From JAGVPT01 sp963772165 (GTDB lineage Bacteria > Bacteroidota > Ignavibacteria > UBA10030 > UBA8401), in NCBI GenBank assembly GCA_963772165.1, contig CAVYWA010000023.1:186001-250000 (forward strand): a stretch of 64,000 nt of DNA, in the 5' to 3' direction. A program made the translations under genes and the position numbers. The notes under the pieces were generated by a model. That model ran no database searches. It was not told the origin of the DNA and was given only the letters and a program-made list of their open reading frames with translations. Positions 35,201 through 44,253 of the stretch are shown piece by piece. Within the stretch, counting starts at the first letter, position 1, and each line of letters opens with the position of its first letter.

Positions 35201-36770
35201 GCCGCCACATCATGATATCTATAGTATAGAAGATCTTGCGCAATTGATTTACGATTTGAAACAGGTTAACCCGCGGGCAAAAATTTGCGTGAAGCTTGTG
35301 TCGGAAGCCGGCGTGGGGACGATTGCCGCGGGCGTGGCAAAAGCGCACGCGGACACCATTCTTATCAGCGGACATGAAGGGGGAACCGGTGCATCGCCGT
35401 TAAGCTCGGTGAAAAATTGCGGAAGCTGCTGGGAGCTTGGCGTCGCGGAAGCTCAGCAAGTCCTTGTGCTGAATGGATTGCGCAGCCGTGTCACGCTGCG
35501 GACTGATGGAGGAATGAAGACCGGGCGCGACATCGTGATCGCCGCAATGCTTGGAGCGGAAGAATACAATTTCGGAACAGCGACGCTTATTGCGATCGGT
35601 TGCCGGTATGTTCGCCAGTGCCATCTCAACACCTGCCCCGTCGGCATCGCGACGCAGGACGAGCAGCTCCGTACTCGCTTCGACGGAAAACCGGAAATGT
35701 TGATCAATTATTTTACGGCAGTGGCGAACGAAATCCGGGAAATTCTCGCTAAACTCGGTGTCACGTCGATCAACGAAATTATCGGAAGGACGGACTTGCT
35801 GAGCCAGGTGAAGATCGAGAATCATCCCAAAGCGAATACCATCGACCTTTCTTCAATCTTGTCTCCCCGCGACACGAGTAGTAAACAGCGACAACGGATC
35901 GAACCGCGTAAAGAAAAATCCGACTCGCCTCTCGACGATACGATCCTCCTTGATGTGAAAGATGCCATCAGGGAAAAGAGTTCGGTCGTCAAAAATTACA
36001 AAATCAATAATACAAACCGGTCTGTGGGAACCAAGCTTGCCGGTGAACTTGCGTATCTTTACGGGGACAAAGGATTGCCGGACGGTACGATTGAGTTGCG
36101 GTTCAACGGAAGCGCGGGCCAGAGTTTCGGCGCATTTCTTGTAAACGGAATCCGCATGATTCTTGTCGGCGAGGCGAACGATTATGTCGGCAAAGGAATG
36201 TGCGGCGGAGAGATCATGATCATGCCGCCGTTCGGGCGGGCCACCGCTGCGCAGGATGTCATTATCGGCAATACAGTCCTGTATGGCGCGACCGGCGGTA
36301 CGCTGTATGCAAGCGGAAGAGCGGGCGAACGCTTTTGCGTCCGCAACAGCGGGGCGCTTGCGGTCGTTGAAGGTGTCGGTGATCATGGCTGCGAGTACAT
36401 GACGAACGGGACTGTTGTCATTCTCGGCAGCACGGGGAAAAATTTCGGCGCCGGGATGACCGGCGGGATTGCATACGTTTTCGATGCCGACGGGAACTTC
36501 AAAGAGAGATATAATAAGCAGCTCGTTGGCTTGAGCCGGCTCGACAATGAAAAGGATGTTAAGTTTTTGCAGGCGGTCATCTATCGACACCTTGAATTGA
36601 CCGACAGCCAGCGCGCCCGTGAAATACTGAATGGCTGGCAGGAATATTCGTACATGTTCTGGAAGGTGACGCCCTTTTCGAACCAGCGTAAAATTTCTGA
36701 AGTCAATAAAGCACTCGATGTTTCGAAAGAACAGGATGCAGAAGAAACAGCAGTGGACCAAAAACACTAA
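32217..36770 (+). CDS. gltB: glutamate synthase large subunit
   Basis: 1517 residues with a TTG start overlapping ilvN. Class II glutamine amidotransferase domain with nucleophile Cys26 after a short propeptide (RFEHDACGTGF). A central domain, then the FMN-binding synthase domain (STGEGGEDPARF, KPGEGGQLPGHKV, GHEGGTGASPLSS) follow. The [3Fe-4S] Cys cluster is CRYVRQCHLNTCPVG, and the C-terminal GXGXG-repeat domain ends the protein. It makes glutamate from glutamine and 2-oxoglutarate. No gltD is adjacent; the NfnB-like protein at 19.5 kb is a relative of GltD. Placement inside an ilv operon links amino-donor supply to branched-chain synthesis. Confidence 0.96.
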   Translation: MKTTSDETNIRINFPLYDPRFEHDACGTGFVANISGQKSNKILKRALRAVCNVTHRGAVDADAQTGDGSGILTQVPGKFFLSAVPELSSQITGDSDLAIGMLFMPHTTEHSFAACKSVVESVVQRRELRFLGWRIVPTDSSYLGDKAAATQPNIRQVLIGKPQHLSAAEFERTLYITRREIEKEMKNAAIENFYAASFSSRTIVYKGLVTPLALDKFYIDLQSPEYETALAIFHQRFSTNTFPRWELAHPFRMLGHNGEINTIQGNRNWTKAREAELESPFWRDDVEFLKPILQPNASDSANVDNALEALTLSGRGILHSMLMLVPEAWNSSYRVDPSVRAFFEYHECFSEPWDGPAALIFSDGVTVAASLDRNGLRPCRYKITNDGLIVVGSEVGPVDMDDATVVKKGRLGPGQMIAVDTARGILLKDLDIKRELASQRPYAKWVSENLVRAQEHVHPDLSPKTSFSAEETLRLQLCFGYSYEELGLIFPPMIEEGKEPVGSMGDDAPLAVLSRQPKLLSSYFKQQFAQVTNPPIDPIREKLVMSLTGKLGLRRNWFGETPEHAKQVQINSPFLFDYELDALRSFEDEAFQSVTLSTLFPLADGLSGAEKRLEELCAEAERAADEGKYLVVLSDRGVDEHNVPLPMLLATGAVHNHLIRTNKRLRLSVVTETAEPRDIHHFATLIGYGVNAINPYLALETIRRLVDIRADKSLTVEVAFKNFKVAIESGILKIMSKMGISLLGSYRGAQIFEAIGIGKNVIDEYFTNTPSRIGGIGLKEIIDEALMRHAAAYGQRDAKLTDQGMFRFKKNGELHAWSPDALRAMQQLRKSGSQEDYKHLSRALNEHEPVALKDLMTFKSNRKPIPLRDVEPAEDIMKRFTTAAMSLGSLSPEAHETIAIAMNRIGGKSNTGEGGEDPARFRVRPNGDSANSAIKQIASARFGVTAEYLVSAKEIEIKMAQGSKPGEGGQLPGHKVSELIARLRRATPGVQLISPPPHHDIYSIEDLAQLIYDLKQVNPRAKICVKLVSEAGVGTIAAGVAKAHADTILISGHEGGTGASPLSSVKNCGSCWELGVAEAQQVLVLNGLRSRVTLRTDGGMKTGRDIVIAAMLGAEEYNFGTATLIAIGCRYVRQCHLNTCPVGIATQDEQLRTRFDGKPEMLINYFTAVANEIREILAKLGVTSINEIIGRTDLLSQVKIENHPKANTIDLSSILSPRDTSSKQRQRIEPRKEKSDSPLDDTILLDVKDAIREKSSVVKNYKINNTNRSVGTKLAGELAYLYGDKGLPDGTIELRFNGSAGQSFGAFLVNGIRMILVGEANDYVGKGMCGGEIMIMPPFGRATAAQDVIIGNTVLYGATGGTLYASGRAGERFCVRNSGALAVVEGVGDHGCEYMTNGTVVILGSTGKNFGAGMTGGIAYVFDADGNFKERYNKQLVGLSRLDNEKDVKFLQAVIYRHLELTDSQRAREILNGWQEYSYMFWKVTPFSNQRKISEVNKALDVSKEQDAEETAVDQKH

Positions 36771-36788
36771 CGGTAAAGGCAGCGACAT

Positions 36789-37845
36789 ATGGCAATAATA
36801 GATTTCGGCGGAGTCAAAGAAGAAGTTGTGACGAGAGAAGAATTCCCACTTTCAAAAGCAAAAGAGGTCTTAAAAAAGGAGGTCGTCGCGATTCTCGGCT
36901 ACGGCCCGCAAGGCTATGGGCAGTCGTTGAACATGCGCGATGCGGGCATCAGCGTCATCGTCGGCCAACGAAAAGGGGGCAAGGGGTGGGACGATGCGGT
37001 CAAAGACGGCTGGGTTGAAGGGAAAACTCTCTTCCCGAGAGATAGAAGACGCCGTCGACAAAGCAACGATCATCCAGTATTTGCTTTCGGATGCCGGGCA
37101 AAAAGAGCAATGGCCACTCGTCAAGAAACATTTGAAAAAAGGACAAGCGCTCTATTTTTCCCACGGCTTTTCGATCGTTTTCAAAGATCAAACAAACGTT
37201 ATTCCTCCGCCGAATGTTGATGTTGTCCTTGTTGCGCCGAAAGGTTCCGGAAGAACGGTTCGTTCCAACTATCTCGCCGGAAGCGGAATCAACGCAAGCT
37301 TTGCAGTCTATCAGGATGCCACAGGACATGCGCGTGAGCGCGCTCTTGCTTGCGGCATTGCGATCGGTTCCGGCTATCTGTTCCCGACAACGTTCGAACA
37401 GGAAGTGATCAGCGACCTCACCGGCGAGCGGGGCGTGCTGATGGGGGCTATTGCGGGCATCATGAAAGCACAGTATGATGTGCTTCGCAAAATGGGGCAT
37501 ACGCCGAGCGAAGCATTCAACGAAACCGTCGAAGAGGCAACACAGAGTTTATACCCGCTCGTCGGAGCCCATGGCATGGATTGGATGTTTGCTGCATGCA
37601 GTACGACGGCCCAGCGGGGCGCCCTCGACTGGTCGAAAAAATTTGAAGCAATAACAAAACCGTTGTTTGAACTTCTCTATCGCGATGTTCAGCAAGGCGT
37701 GGAAACGCGGCGAGTGCTTGATACGTGCGGTGCGCCCGACTACCGCGAGAAACTGACAAAAGAATTGGACGAGTGGAAGAATTCCGAAATGTGGAAGGCG
37801 GGGGCGGCGGTGCGAAGCTTGAGGCCGGAGAATTGGAAAAAGTAG
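36789..37845 (+). pseudogene. ilvC: ilvC, ketol-acid reductoisomerase, single frameshift
   Basis: The N-terminal Rossmann part (VVAILGYGPQGYGQSLNMRD, IVGQRKGGKGWDDAVKDGW) is in one frame up to about 37037. The remainder (EIEDAVDKATIIQYLLSDAG, LYFSHGFSIVFKDQTN, LTGERGVLMGAIAGIMKAQY, HGMDWMFAACSTTAQRGALD) is in the next. One surplus base (or four) in the CTTCCCGAGAGATAG stretch accounts for it. All NADPH and metal residues are otherwise conserved. The gene is indispensable for the pathway around it, so an assembly error is likelier than loss. Confidence 0.88.
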
Positions 37846-37938
37846 GAGGACAATTAAGAATTAAGAATTAAAAATTGCGATAGATGATCTTTAGATTCTT
37901 ATAATTCTTGATTTTTAATTTTACCGAGAGAGTCTATT

Positions 37939-39510
37939 ATGAAAGAAAAGATCTTCATATACGACACAACGCTTCGCGATGGCACACAGGGAGAAGAAGT
38001 CGCCTTTTCTGCGGACGATAAAGTGAAGATCGCGAAGCGGCTCGACGCGTTCGGCATCGATTACATCGAAGGAGGGTGGCCGGGCTCAAACCCGAAGGAT
38101 ATGGAATTTTTCGAGTTGGCAAAAAATGTCCGCTTCACACATGCAAAACTCGCCGCATTCGGAAGCACGCGAAGGGTAAAAAATCCAGTGCAGGACGATG
38201 CCAACATCAAAGCGCTGCTCGACGCACAAACCCCCGTCGTTACAATCTTCGGGAAAACCTGGTTGCTGCATGTGAAGGCCGCTTTACAGATATCCGAAGA
38301 AGAGAATCTTGAGATCATCGAAGACTCTGTACGCTATCTCAAAAAGAATGGCAAAGAGGTCGTTTATGACGCCGAGCATTTTTTCGACGGATATAAATCG
38401 GACAAAGCATACGCTCTCAAAACATTACATGCCGCCGAACGAGCCGGTGCCGACGTTATCGTGTTGTGTGATACGAACGGCGGAACGATGCCGGACGAAA
38501 TTGCAGAAATCGTGCGAGATGTGAAGCCTCGGGTGGCGGTTCCTCTCGGCATCCACACACACAACGACTCGGAAGTTGCCGTCGCAAACGCTCTCACCGC
38601 AGTTGAAAATGGATGTGTTCATGTCCAGGGCACAATTAACGGCTACGGTGAACGATGCGGCAATGCAAACCTGTGTTCTATTATTCCCAACCTCCAGCTG
38701 AAACTGAACTATTGCTGTGTAGGAGATGAAAAGCTGAAATCCCTTACCGAACTTTCGCATTATGTCAGTGAGCTTGCAAATTTAACGCACAGAAAAAATC
38801 TGGCGTACGTCGGTGAAAGTGCATTTGCACATAAAGGGGGAGTTCATGTAAGCGCCGTGATGAAGAATCCGGAGACCTACGAGCACACCAGCCCTGAAAA
38901 TGTCGGCAATGTACGCCGTGTGCTCGTGTCGGACCTGTCGGGGAGGAGCAACATCCTGTACAAGGCGAAAGAACTGGGCATCAACATCGACGATAAGTCG
39001 CCGACCGTTCAGAACATCGTGGACGACCTCAAAGAAATGGAACATTACGGCTATCAGTACGAAGACGCCGAAGGTTCGTTTGAATTGCTTGTCAAGAAGA
39101 GGACAAAAGAATTCAAAGAATTTTTTGAGCTGGAAGGATTCAAAGTCATCATTCACAAGGAATCGTACGAAGCGCAGCCGCATTCGGAAGCTATCATCAA
39201 AGTAAGGGTAGGGGATCAATCGGAGCTTGCCGCTGCGGAAGGAATCGGGCCGGTGAACGCGCTCGACCGAGCGCTGCGGAAAGCGCTTGAACGATTCTAC
39301 CCGCAATTATCACAGATTAAATTGACGGACTACAAAGTGCGCGTGCTCGACAGTAAAAGTGCCACCGCCGCGAAAGTTCGCGTGCTGATCGAAACGCAAA
39401 ACGGAAGTGCGTCGTGGAACACCGTCGGCGTTTCGCCCGATGTTATCGAAGCGAGTTGGAAAGCGCTCGTCGACAGCCTGAGTTTTCACCTGCTGAAGAG
39501 TCAGAAGTAA
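37939..39510 (+). CDS. cimA: (R)-citramalate synthase
   Basis: 523 residues, DRE-TIM metallolyase family: YDTTLRDGTQGEEVAFSADD, THNDSEVAVANALTAVENG, VQGTINGYGERCGNAN, then the C-terminal LeuA-dimer regulatory domain (SASWNTVGVSPDVIEASWKA). The N-terminal pattern and length separate it from the LeuA gene 3 kb downstream. It condenses pyruvate and acetyl-CoA to citramalate, giving isoleucine without threonine deaminase. LeuCD and LeuB would then process citramalate. Confidence 0.92.
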   Translation: MKEKIFIYDTTLRDGTQGEEVAFSADDKVKIAKRLDAFGIDYIEGGWPGSNPKDMEFFELAKNVRFTHAKLAAFGSTRRVKNPVQDDANIKALLDAQTPVVTIFGKTWLLHVKAALQISEEENLEIIEDSVRYLKKNGKEVVYDAEHFFDGYKSDKAYALKTLHAAERAGADVIVLCDTNGGTMPDEIAEIVRDVKPRVAVPLGIHTHNDSEVAVANALTAVENGCVHVQGTINGYGERCGNANLCSIIPNLQLKLNYCCVGDEKLKSLTELSHYVSELANLTHRKNLAYVGESAFAHKGGVHVSAVMKNPETYEHTSPENVGNVRRVLVSDLSGRSNILYKAKELGINIDDKSPTVQNIVDDLKEMEHYGYQYEDAEGSFELLVKKRTKEFKEFFELEGFKVIIHKESYEAQPHSEAIIKVRVGDQSELAAAEGIGPVNALDRALRKALERFYPQLSQIKLTDYKVRVLDSKSATAAKVRVLIETQNGSASWNTVGVSPDVIEASWKALVDSLSFHLLKSQK

Positions 39511-39569
39511 CACAGGAATTGCGTTGTGAAATCATTGTTCGAAGTTAAATTTAATAGACGAAAAGCAAA

Positions 39570-40604
39570 ATGATTATTGTCATGAAGCCCGGCGCGACAA
39601 AGGCCGAATTCAACCACATCATCGAAAAAATAAAAGAATACGGCTTTCAAGCGCATCCGATCGTGGGAACCGAGCGGACCGTCATAGGATGTATCGGCGA
39701 CGAGCGGAGCAAGACCCAGTTGCAATCTCTCGAGGTCGCCCCCGGCGTGGAAAGTGTTATGCCGATCCTCAAACCGTTTAAACTCGCCAGCAAGGAAATG
39801 CGGAAAGAGAGAACGGTTGTCAAGGTGGGCAAGTATTCGATCGGCGGCTCGCAGTTCGTCGTCATGGCAGGGCCGTGTTCCGTAGAGACCCGGGAACAAA
39901 TTCTGAAAAGTGCCGAGGTGGTGAAGAAAGCGGGAGCCCAGGTGCTTCGCGGCGGGGCGTTCAAGCCGAGAACTTCACCGTACAGCTTTCAAGGGCTCGA
40001 AGAAGAAGGGCTGAAACTTCTTGCCGAGGCGCGGGAAAAAACCGGGATGCCGTTCGTCACCGAAGTCATTACTCCAACCGACGTCGCGCTTATTGCGGAG
40101 TATGCCGACATGCTTCAAATCGGTGCACGTAACATGCAGAATTTTGCACTTCTCAAAGAAGTTGGAAGAATTAAAAAACCCATCCTGCTGAAACGTGGAA
40201 TGTCGAACACGGTGAAAGAATTGTTGATGTCTGCAGAGTACATCATGTCGCAGGGAAATTACAACGTTGTCTTATGCGAGCGGGGCATCCGGACATTCGA
40301 AGACTACACGCGAAATACCTGCGATCTCTCCGCTGTTCCGGCGGTGAAAGAGCTGAGCCATCTCCCCGTTATTGTCGACCCAAGCCATGGAACGGGAGTG
40401 CGCAGCCTGATTGCACCACTCTCGAAAGCTGCGGTTGCCGTTGGTGCGGATGGTCTTATCATCGAAGTCCATCCAAATCCCGGAAGAGGCATACTCCGAC
40501 GGGGCACAATCGCTGATGCCGAAGCAATTCGAGAAGTTGATGGAGGAAGTGAAGAAGTATTTACCGCTGGAAGGAAAACATTTGTAGGTTTCAGTGATCA
40601 ATAA
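39570..40604 (+). CDS. aroF: 3-deoxy-7-phosphoheptulonate synthase, type I-beta with ferredoxin-like domain
   Basis: 344 residues. The N-terminal ACT/ferredoxin-like domain covers about residues 1-70 (MIIVMKPGATKAEFNHIIEK). The DAHP synthase barrel has VMAGPCSVETREQI, LRGGAFKPRTSPYSFQG, PILLKRGM and PVIVDPSHGTG, typical of the I-beta (Thermotoga/Bacillus AroA-like) type. First step of aromatic amino-acid synthesis from PEP and erythrose-4-P. It sits between cimA and leuA without other shikimate genes. Confidence 0.94.
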   Translation: MIIVMKPGATKAEFNHIIEKIKEYGFQAHPIVGTERTVIGCIGDERSKTQLQSLEVAPGVESVMPILKPFKLASKEMRKERTVVKVGKYSIGGSQFVVMAGPCSVETREQILKSAEVVKKAGAQVLRGGAFKPRTSPYSFQGLEEEGLKLLAEAREKTGMPFVTEVITPTDVALIAEYADMLQIGARNMQNFALLKEVGRIKKPILLKRGMSNTVKELLMSAEYIMSQGNYNVVLCERGIRTFEDYTRNTCDLSAVPAVKELSHLPVIVDPSHGTGVRSLIAPLSKAAVAVGADGLIIEVHPNPGRGILRRGTIADAEAIREVDGGSEEVFTAGRKTFVGFSDQ

Positions 40605-40690
40605 TCAATGAATCAGTAGTTAGTAGAAAAATGTGCTTCTGTTCACTGATTACTGTAATGATAATCGCGATTTAACACCAAGAGGATAGC

Positions 40691-42248
40691 ATGAACAACA
40701 GAATCTATATTTTCGACACTACACTGCGCGACGGCGAACAGTCTCCCGGTTGTAGCATGAACTTTGAGGAAAAAATCCGTATGGCGCGGCAGTTAGAGCG
40801 GCTGCAGGTAGATGTTATGGAAGCAGGATTTCCCGTTGCGTCCGAAGGAGACTTTGAATCGGTGCGGGAAATTGCAAAGCAAGTACGAGGCTGTTCCGTC
40901 GCAGCGTTGAGCCGGACAACAATCGCTGATATTGACTGCGCCTGGAAAGCATTGCAATACGCAGCGAAACCGCGCATTCACACCTTCATTGCAACCTCGG
41001 ATATTCATCTTAAATACAAATTGAAAAAAAGCCGCGAGCAGGTTCTTGACGATGCAGTGAAAGCGGTTCGTCACGCGAAGTCGTTATGCGAGGATGTTGA
41101 ATTTTCGTGCGAGGATGGTTCGCGCACCGACATTGACTATGTGTGTCAAATTCTTGAAGCCGTCATTGCCGAAGGGGCAACGGTCGTGAACATTCCCGAT
41201 ACGGTCGGGTTATGCAATTCCCGATGAGTACGGAAAAATGATCCGCACCATTATCGATAAAGTGCCGAATATTGGAAAGGCAATTGTCAGCGTGCATTGC
41301 CATGACGACCTCGGGCTTGCAGTCGCGAATTCGCTTTCGGGCGTTCTCAACGGCGCACGGCAGGTGGAATGTACCATCAACGGGATCGGCGAACGTGCGG
41401 GCAACGCCTCGCTCGAAGAAATTGCAATGGCTATCCGCACACGACATGAAAAAATGGGCGTTGAGACAAACATCAACACGGAAGAAATTTTTAAGTCGAG
41501 CCGGCTGCTGACAACGCTGACCGGGATGCATATTCAGCGCAATAAGGCGATCGTCGGCGAGAATGCGTTTGCCCACGAAGCCGGAATTCATCAGGACGGA
41601 ATGTTGAAAAATGCGATCACCTATGAAATCATGACCCCGCAAACTGTCGGCATCAAACACAGCACGCTGGTTCTCGGCAAGCATTCCGGCCGCCACGCGT
41701 TGAAGCAGCGCTACACTGAACTCGGTTACGAGTTGACACAGGAAGAGCTTGATGCCGTGTACAAACTTTTCACAAGAATCGCCGATGAAAAAAAGGAAAT
41801 TTTCGACGATGATCTGATCGCAATTTTGCAGGATGAAATCTCATCGATGAAATCGCTCTATTCGTTAGAGAACCTTCAGGTCACGAGCGGCCTGAACGTT
41901 GTGCCAACCGCGATGGTGGGGCTGAAGAGAAATGATGAGATCGTCCAGGATTCAGCGACGGGGGACGGCCCAGTGGACGCCGCGTATCGCGCCATCGAGC
42001 GCATCACCGGCATCAGCGGGCAATTACTCGATTACTCGATCAAATCGGTTTCTTGGGGACACGACGCGATCGGCGAGGTCTTTGTGAAAATTGCGATCGA
42101 CGGCTTTGTCTTTAATGGCCGGTCCGCCAGCACCGATGTCATTACCGGATCGGTAAAAGCGTACCTCAACGCGATCAATCACGCGGCGACAGCGCGTTTC
42201 AGACGTCAACAGAACGAGGAGCTAAGGGCAGCATCTGCTTCAGTGTAA
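40691..42248 (+). pseudogene. leuA: leuA, 2-isopropylmalate synthase, single frameshift
   Basis: The first 175 residues (FDTTLRDGEQSPGCSMNFEE, MEAGFPVASEGDF, VNIPDTVG) end in a premature stop at 41227. The rest follows in the next frame (SVHCHDDLGLAVANSLSGVL, GIGERAGNASLEE, NAFAHEAGIHQDGMLKN, C-terminal regulatory domain). Dropping one T at 41210-41211 restores the family sequence DTVGYAIPDEYGKMI. It is the committed step to leucine. Everything else is intact, so a one-base assembly or sequencing error is a strong possibility. Confidence 0.88.
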
Positions 42249-42346
42249 CAATGATCAATGATCAATCATCAATCAACAATCAACAATTCACAATCAAGGA
42301 AAGGATCATTGAACAAAACCGATAACTGATCATTGTTCACTGATCA
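42249..42346. repeat. low-complexity TGATCAAT-type spacer
   Basis: The leuA-leuC spacer is built from repeated CAATGATCAATGATCAATCA-like words, with a reverse-oriented echo (CACTGATCATTG) near 42340. Similar words occur at about 40605-40650 and 59459-59490. No gene is present. Confidence 0.6.
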
Positions 42347-42355
42347 TTGAAAACT

Positions 42356-43654
42356 ATGGGCATGACGATAACTGAAAAAATCTTAGCACGGCGGTCGGGG
42401 AAGAAAGAAGCAAAGCCCGGGGACAATGTGTGGGTTGATGTCGACGTGCTGATGACCCACGACGTTTGCGGGCCGGGGACGTTCGGAATTTTCAAGCGGG
42501 AGTTCGGCCCCAATGCGAAAGTATGGGATAGGGAAAAAGTCGTCGTGATTCCCGACCATTATATTTTCACCGCCGATACCCATGCCCATCGCAATGTCGA
42601 CATCCTCCGCGATTTTGTGAAAGAACAAAATCTCCCGCACTTCTTCGACGTTCATACGCCGCGCTATAAAGGCGTTTGCCACATCGCGATGCCCGAAGAG
42701 GGTTTCACGCGGCCCGGCGAGGTTCTTTTTGGGACCGATTCACATACGTGCACGGCCGGAGCGTTTGGGGAATTTGCAACAGGCATCGGCAACACGGACG
42801 CGGCGTTCATTCTCGGGACGGGAAAATTGTGGGTAAAAGTACCCGAGACAATGAAGTTTGTTTTCGAAGGAGAACTTCCGCCGTATTTGATGGCGAAGGA
42901 CCTCATTCTTGCCGTCATCGGAAAAATTGGTGTTGACGGTGCAACGTACCGTACAATGGATTTCGGCGGCGATACGATTGACCGCATGGATATGGAAGCG
43001 CGGATGACGTTGTGTAATATGGTGATCGAAGCGGGAGGGAAAAACGGCGTGTGCGCTCCCGACAAAACAACGACGGATTTTGTCAGCGCACGCACAAAGG
43101 TTAAGTTTGAAAACTTTTACAACGATGCCGATGCAAAGTATCACAGCGTGCATCGATTTAAAGTAAAGGAGATAGAGCCGCTTGTCGCGAAACCGCATTC
43201 CCCGGACAACAAAGCTAAAGTAAGCGAAGTTGCAGGAACGAAGCTCGACCGTGCATATATTGGCTCGTGTACCGGAGGGAAAATTACCGACTTCATCGCG
43301 GCCGCCCAGACGATGTACGGTGAGAAAGTAAAAATAGACACCTTTGTTGTGCCGGCGACAACTGAAGTGGCGCGCTTGATGAAGGCGACCAAAGTCAAAG
43401 ATAAAACCGTGTGGCAGGTTCTTGAAGAAGCCGGATGCAGAATCGGCGATGCCTCGTGCGCTGCGTGTCTCGGCGGACCGTCCGACACATTCGGAAGACT
43501 TAATGGCGTTGAAGTCTGCATTTCGTCGACGAACAGAAATTTTCCGGGAAGGATGGGGTCGAAAAAATCGCAGGTGTATCTGGCGTCGCCGTACACCGTC
43601 GCCGCTTCTGCGCTGACCGGAGTCATTACGAACCCGAAGCAATTTTTTAACTAA
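42356..43654 (+). CDS. leuC: 3-isopropylmalate dehydratase large subunit
   Basis: 432 residues from the ATG at 42356; the frame opens with a TTG 9 bases earlier. Aconitase superfamily of the 420-residue LeuC2/HacA type: TDSHTCTAGAFGEFATGIGN, the first cluster Cys in YIGSCTGGKITDF and the CAACLGGP pair, and a C-terminal STNRNFPGRMGSKKSQVYLA. It holds the [4Fe-4S] cluster and works with LeuD (50.5 kb) to isomerise 2-isopropylmalate and, by inference, citramalate. The small subunit is unusually 6.8 kb away. Confidence 0.94.
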   Translation: MGMTITEKILARRSGKKEAKPGDNVWVDVDVLMTHDVCGPGTFGIFKREFGPNAKVWDREKVVVIPDHYIFTADTHAHRNVDILRDFVKEQNLPHFFDVHTPRYKGVCHIAMPEEGFTRPGEVLFGTDSHTCTAGAFGEFATGIGNTDAAFILGTGKLWVKVPETMKFVFEGELPPYLMAKDLILAVIGKIGVDGATYRTMDFGGDTIDRMDMEARMTLCNMVIEAGGKNGVCAPDKTTTDFVSARTKVKFENFYNDADAKYHSVHRFKVKEIEPLVAKPHSPDNKAKVSEVAGTKLDRAYIGSCTGGKITDFIAAAQTMYGEKVKIDTFVVPATTEVARLMKATKVKDKTVWQVLEEAGCRIGDASCAACLGGPSDTFGRLNGVEVCISSTNRNFPGRMGSKKSQVYLASPYTVAASALTGVITNPKQFFN

Positions 43655-43689
43655 GGTTTGTAGCCGGCCGTGCTGCTGAAATTTTTACT

Positions 43690-43722
43690 ACTCAGGTTAA
43701 AGTCTGCCTGAGTTTTGTTTTT
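43690..43722 (+). terminator. intrinsic terminator after leuC
   Basis: Stem ACTCAGG (43690-43696) / CCTGAGT (43707-43713) with a 10-base loop, followed by TTTGTTTTT. It marks the end of the ilv-cim-aro-leu run before the inserted block. Confidence 0.8.
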
Positions 43723-43750
43723 CATTAGTACTCAAAAGAGAATTTACATG

Positions 43751-43785
43751 GAGTGACACGGAGGTTCACAGAGTTACTCAGAGCA
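43751..43785. repeat. left flank repeat of the GxxExxY cassette
   Basis: GAGTGACACGGAGG, TTCACAGAGTTACTCAGAG: short CACAGAG/GTGACAC words that recur in inverted orientation right after the GxxExxY gene. TTCACAGAGT (43765-43774) is the exact reverse complement of ACTCTGTGAA (44222-44231). Confidence 0.6.
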
Positions 43786-43815
43786 ATAAAGGAGATATGA
43801 AAGGGGGAAGGTGAA

Positions 43816-44190
43816 ATGGAACAGCTCAATATACTTTCGGGGAGGATTATTGGCGCGGCAATAGAAGTACATAAACATCTGGGACCCGGTCTTTTGGAAT
43901 CCGTATATGAAGAATGTTTGAATTATGAGCTTGTAAAAAATGGCTTGTCGGTCAGGCGGCAGGAGCCCGTTCCAATTTTGTATAAAGAGGTTAAACTTGA
44001 GTTCGGCTATCGAATCGATATTCTTGTTGAGAACCTAGTTGTAGTGGAATTGAAAGCAGTTGACACTTTACTTCCGATTCATGAAGCTCAGGTTCTTACC
44101 TATATGAAATTTGCGCAGAAGAGGCTCGGCTTGTTAATCAACTTTAATGTCACGCTTTTAAAAAATGGGCTACGAAGATTCATATTCTAG
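43816..44190 (+). CDS. GxxExxY protein (PD-(D/E)xK-like)
   Basis: 124 residues. The name-giving signature GLLESVYEECL is present, as are GYRIDILVENLVVVELKAVD (an Asp...Glu-x-Lys core of the nuclease superfamily fold) and HEAQVLTYMKFAQKRLGLLI. This is the compact GxxExxY family of unknown biological role. An AGGAGATATG-rich segment lies upstream and inverted short repeats flank the gene on both sides, as if it were a small insertion cassette. Confidence 0.88.
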   Translation: MEQLNILSGRIIGAAIEVHKHLGPGLLESVYEECLNYELVKNGLSVRRQEPVPILYKEVKLEFGYRIDILVENLVVVELKAVDTLLPIHEAQVLTYMKFAQKRLGLLINFNVTLLKNGLRRFIF

Positions 44191-44192
44191 CC

Positions 44193-44231
44193 TCTGTGTC
44201 ACTCTGTGCCTTCACTGTGTCACTCTGTGAA
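44193..44231. repeat. right flank repeat of the GxxExxY cassette
   Basis: CTGTGTCACTCTGTG appears twice (44193-44207 and near 44215-44229) separated by CCTTCA. The words are inverted relative to the left flank at 43751-43785. The open frame of ppc extends into this repeat, but the ppc start is placed downstream of it. Confidence 0.65.
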
Positions 44232-44253
44232 ATTCTTTTTTCCCAAAGAAAGT

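Noticed and set aside
35853..36788. Antisense ORF (311 codons) opposite the end of gltB
   Set aside because: Shadow of the gltB reading frame. The GltB product there is fully conserved.
36789..37845. Two separate genes at ilvC (and likewise at leuA and fabF)
   Set aside because: Each pair of ORFs makes up one continuous family domain when one base is removed, and neither half is a known stand-alone protein.
40631..40675. Possible short leader ORF upstream of leuA with several Ile codons
   Set aside because: Only one Leu codon, and no terminator hairpin before leuA. The sequence is part of a low-complexity spacer.
42740..43642. Antisense ORF (300 codons) opposite leuC
   Set aside because: Shadow of leuC; Arg/His/Phe-rich composition with no recognisable motif.
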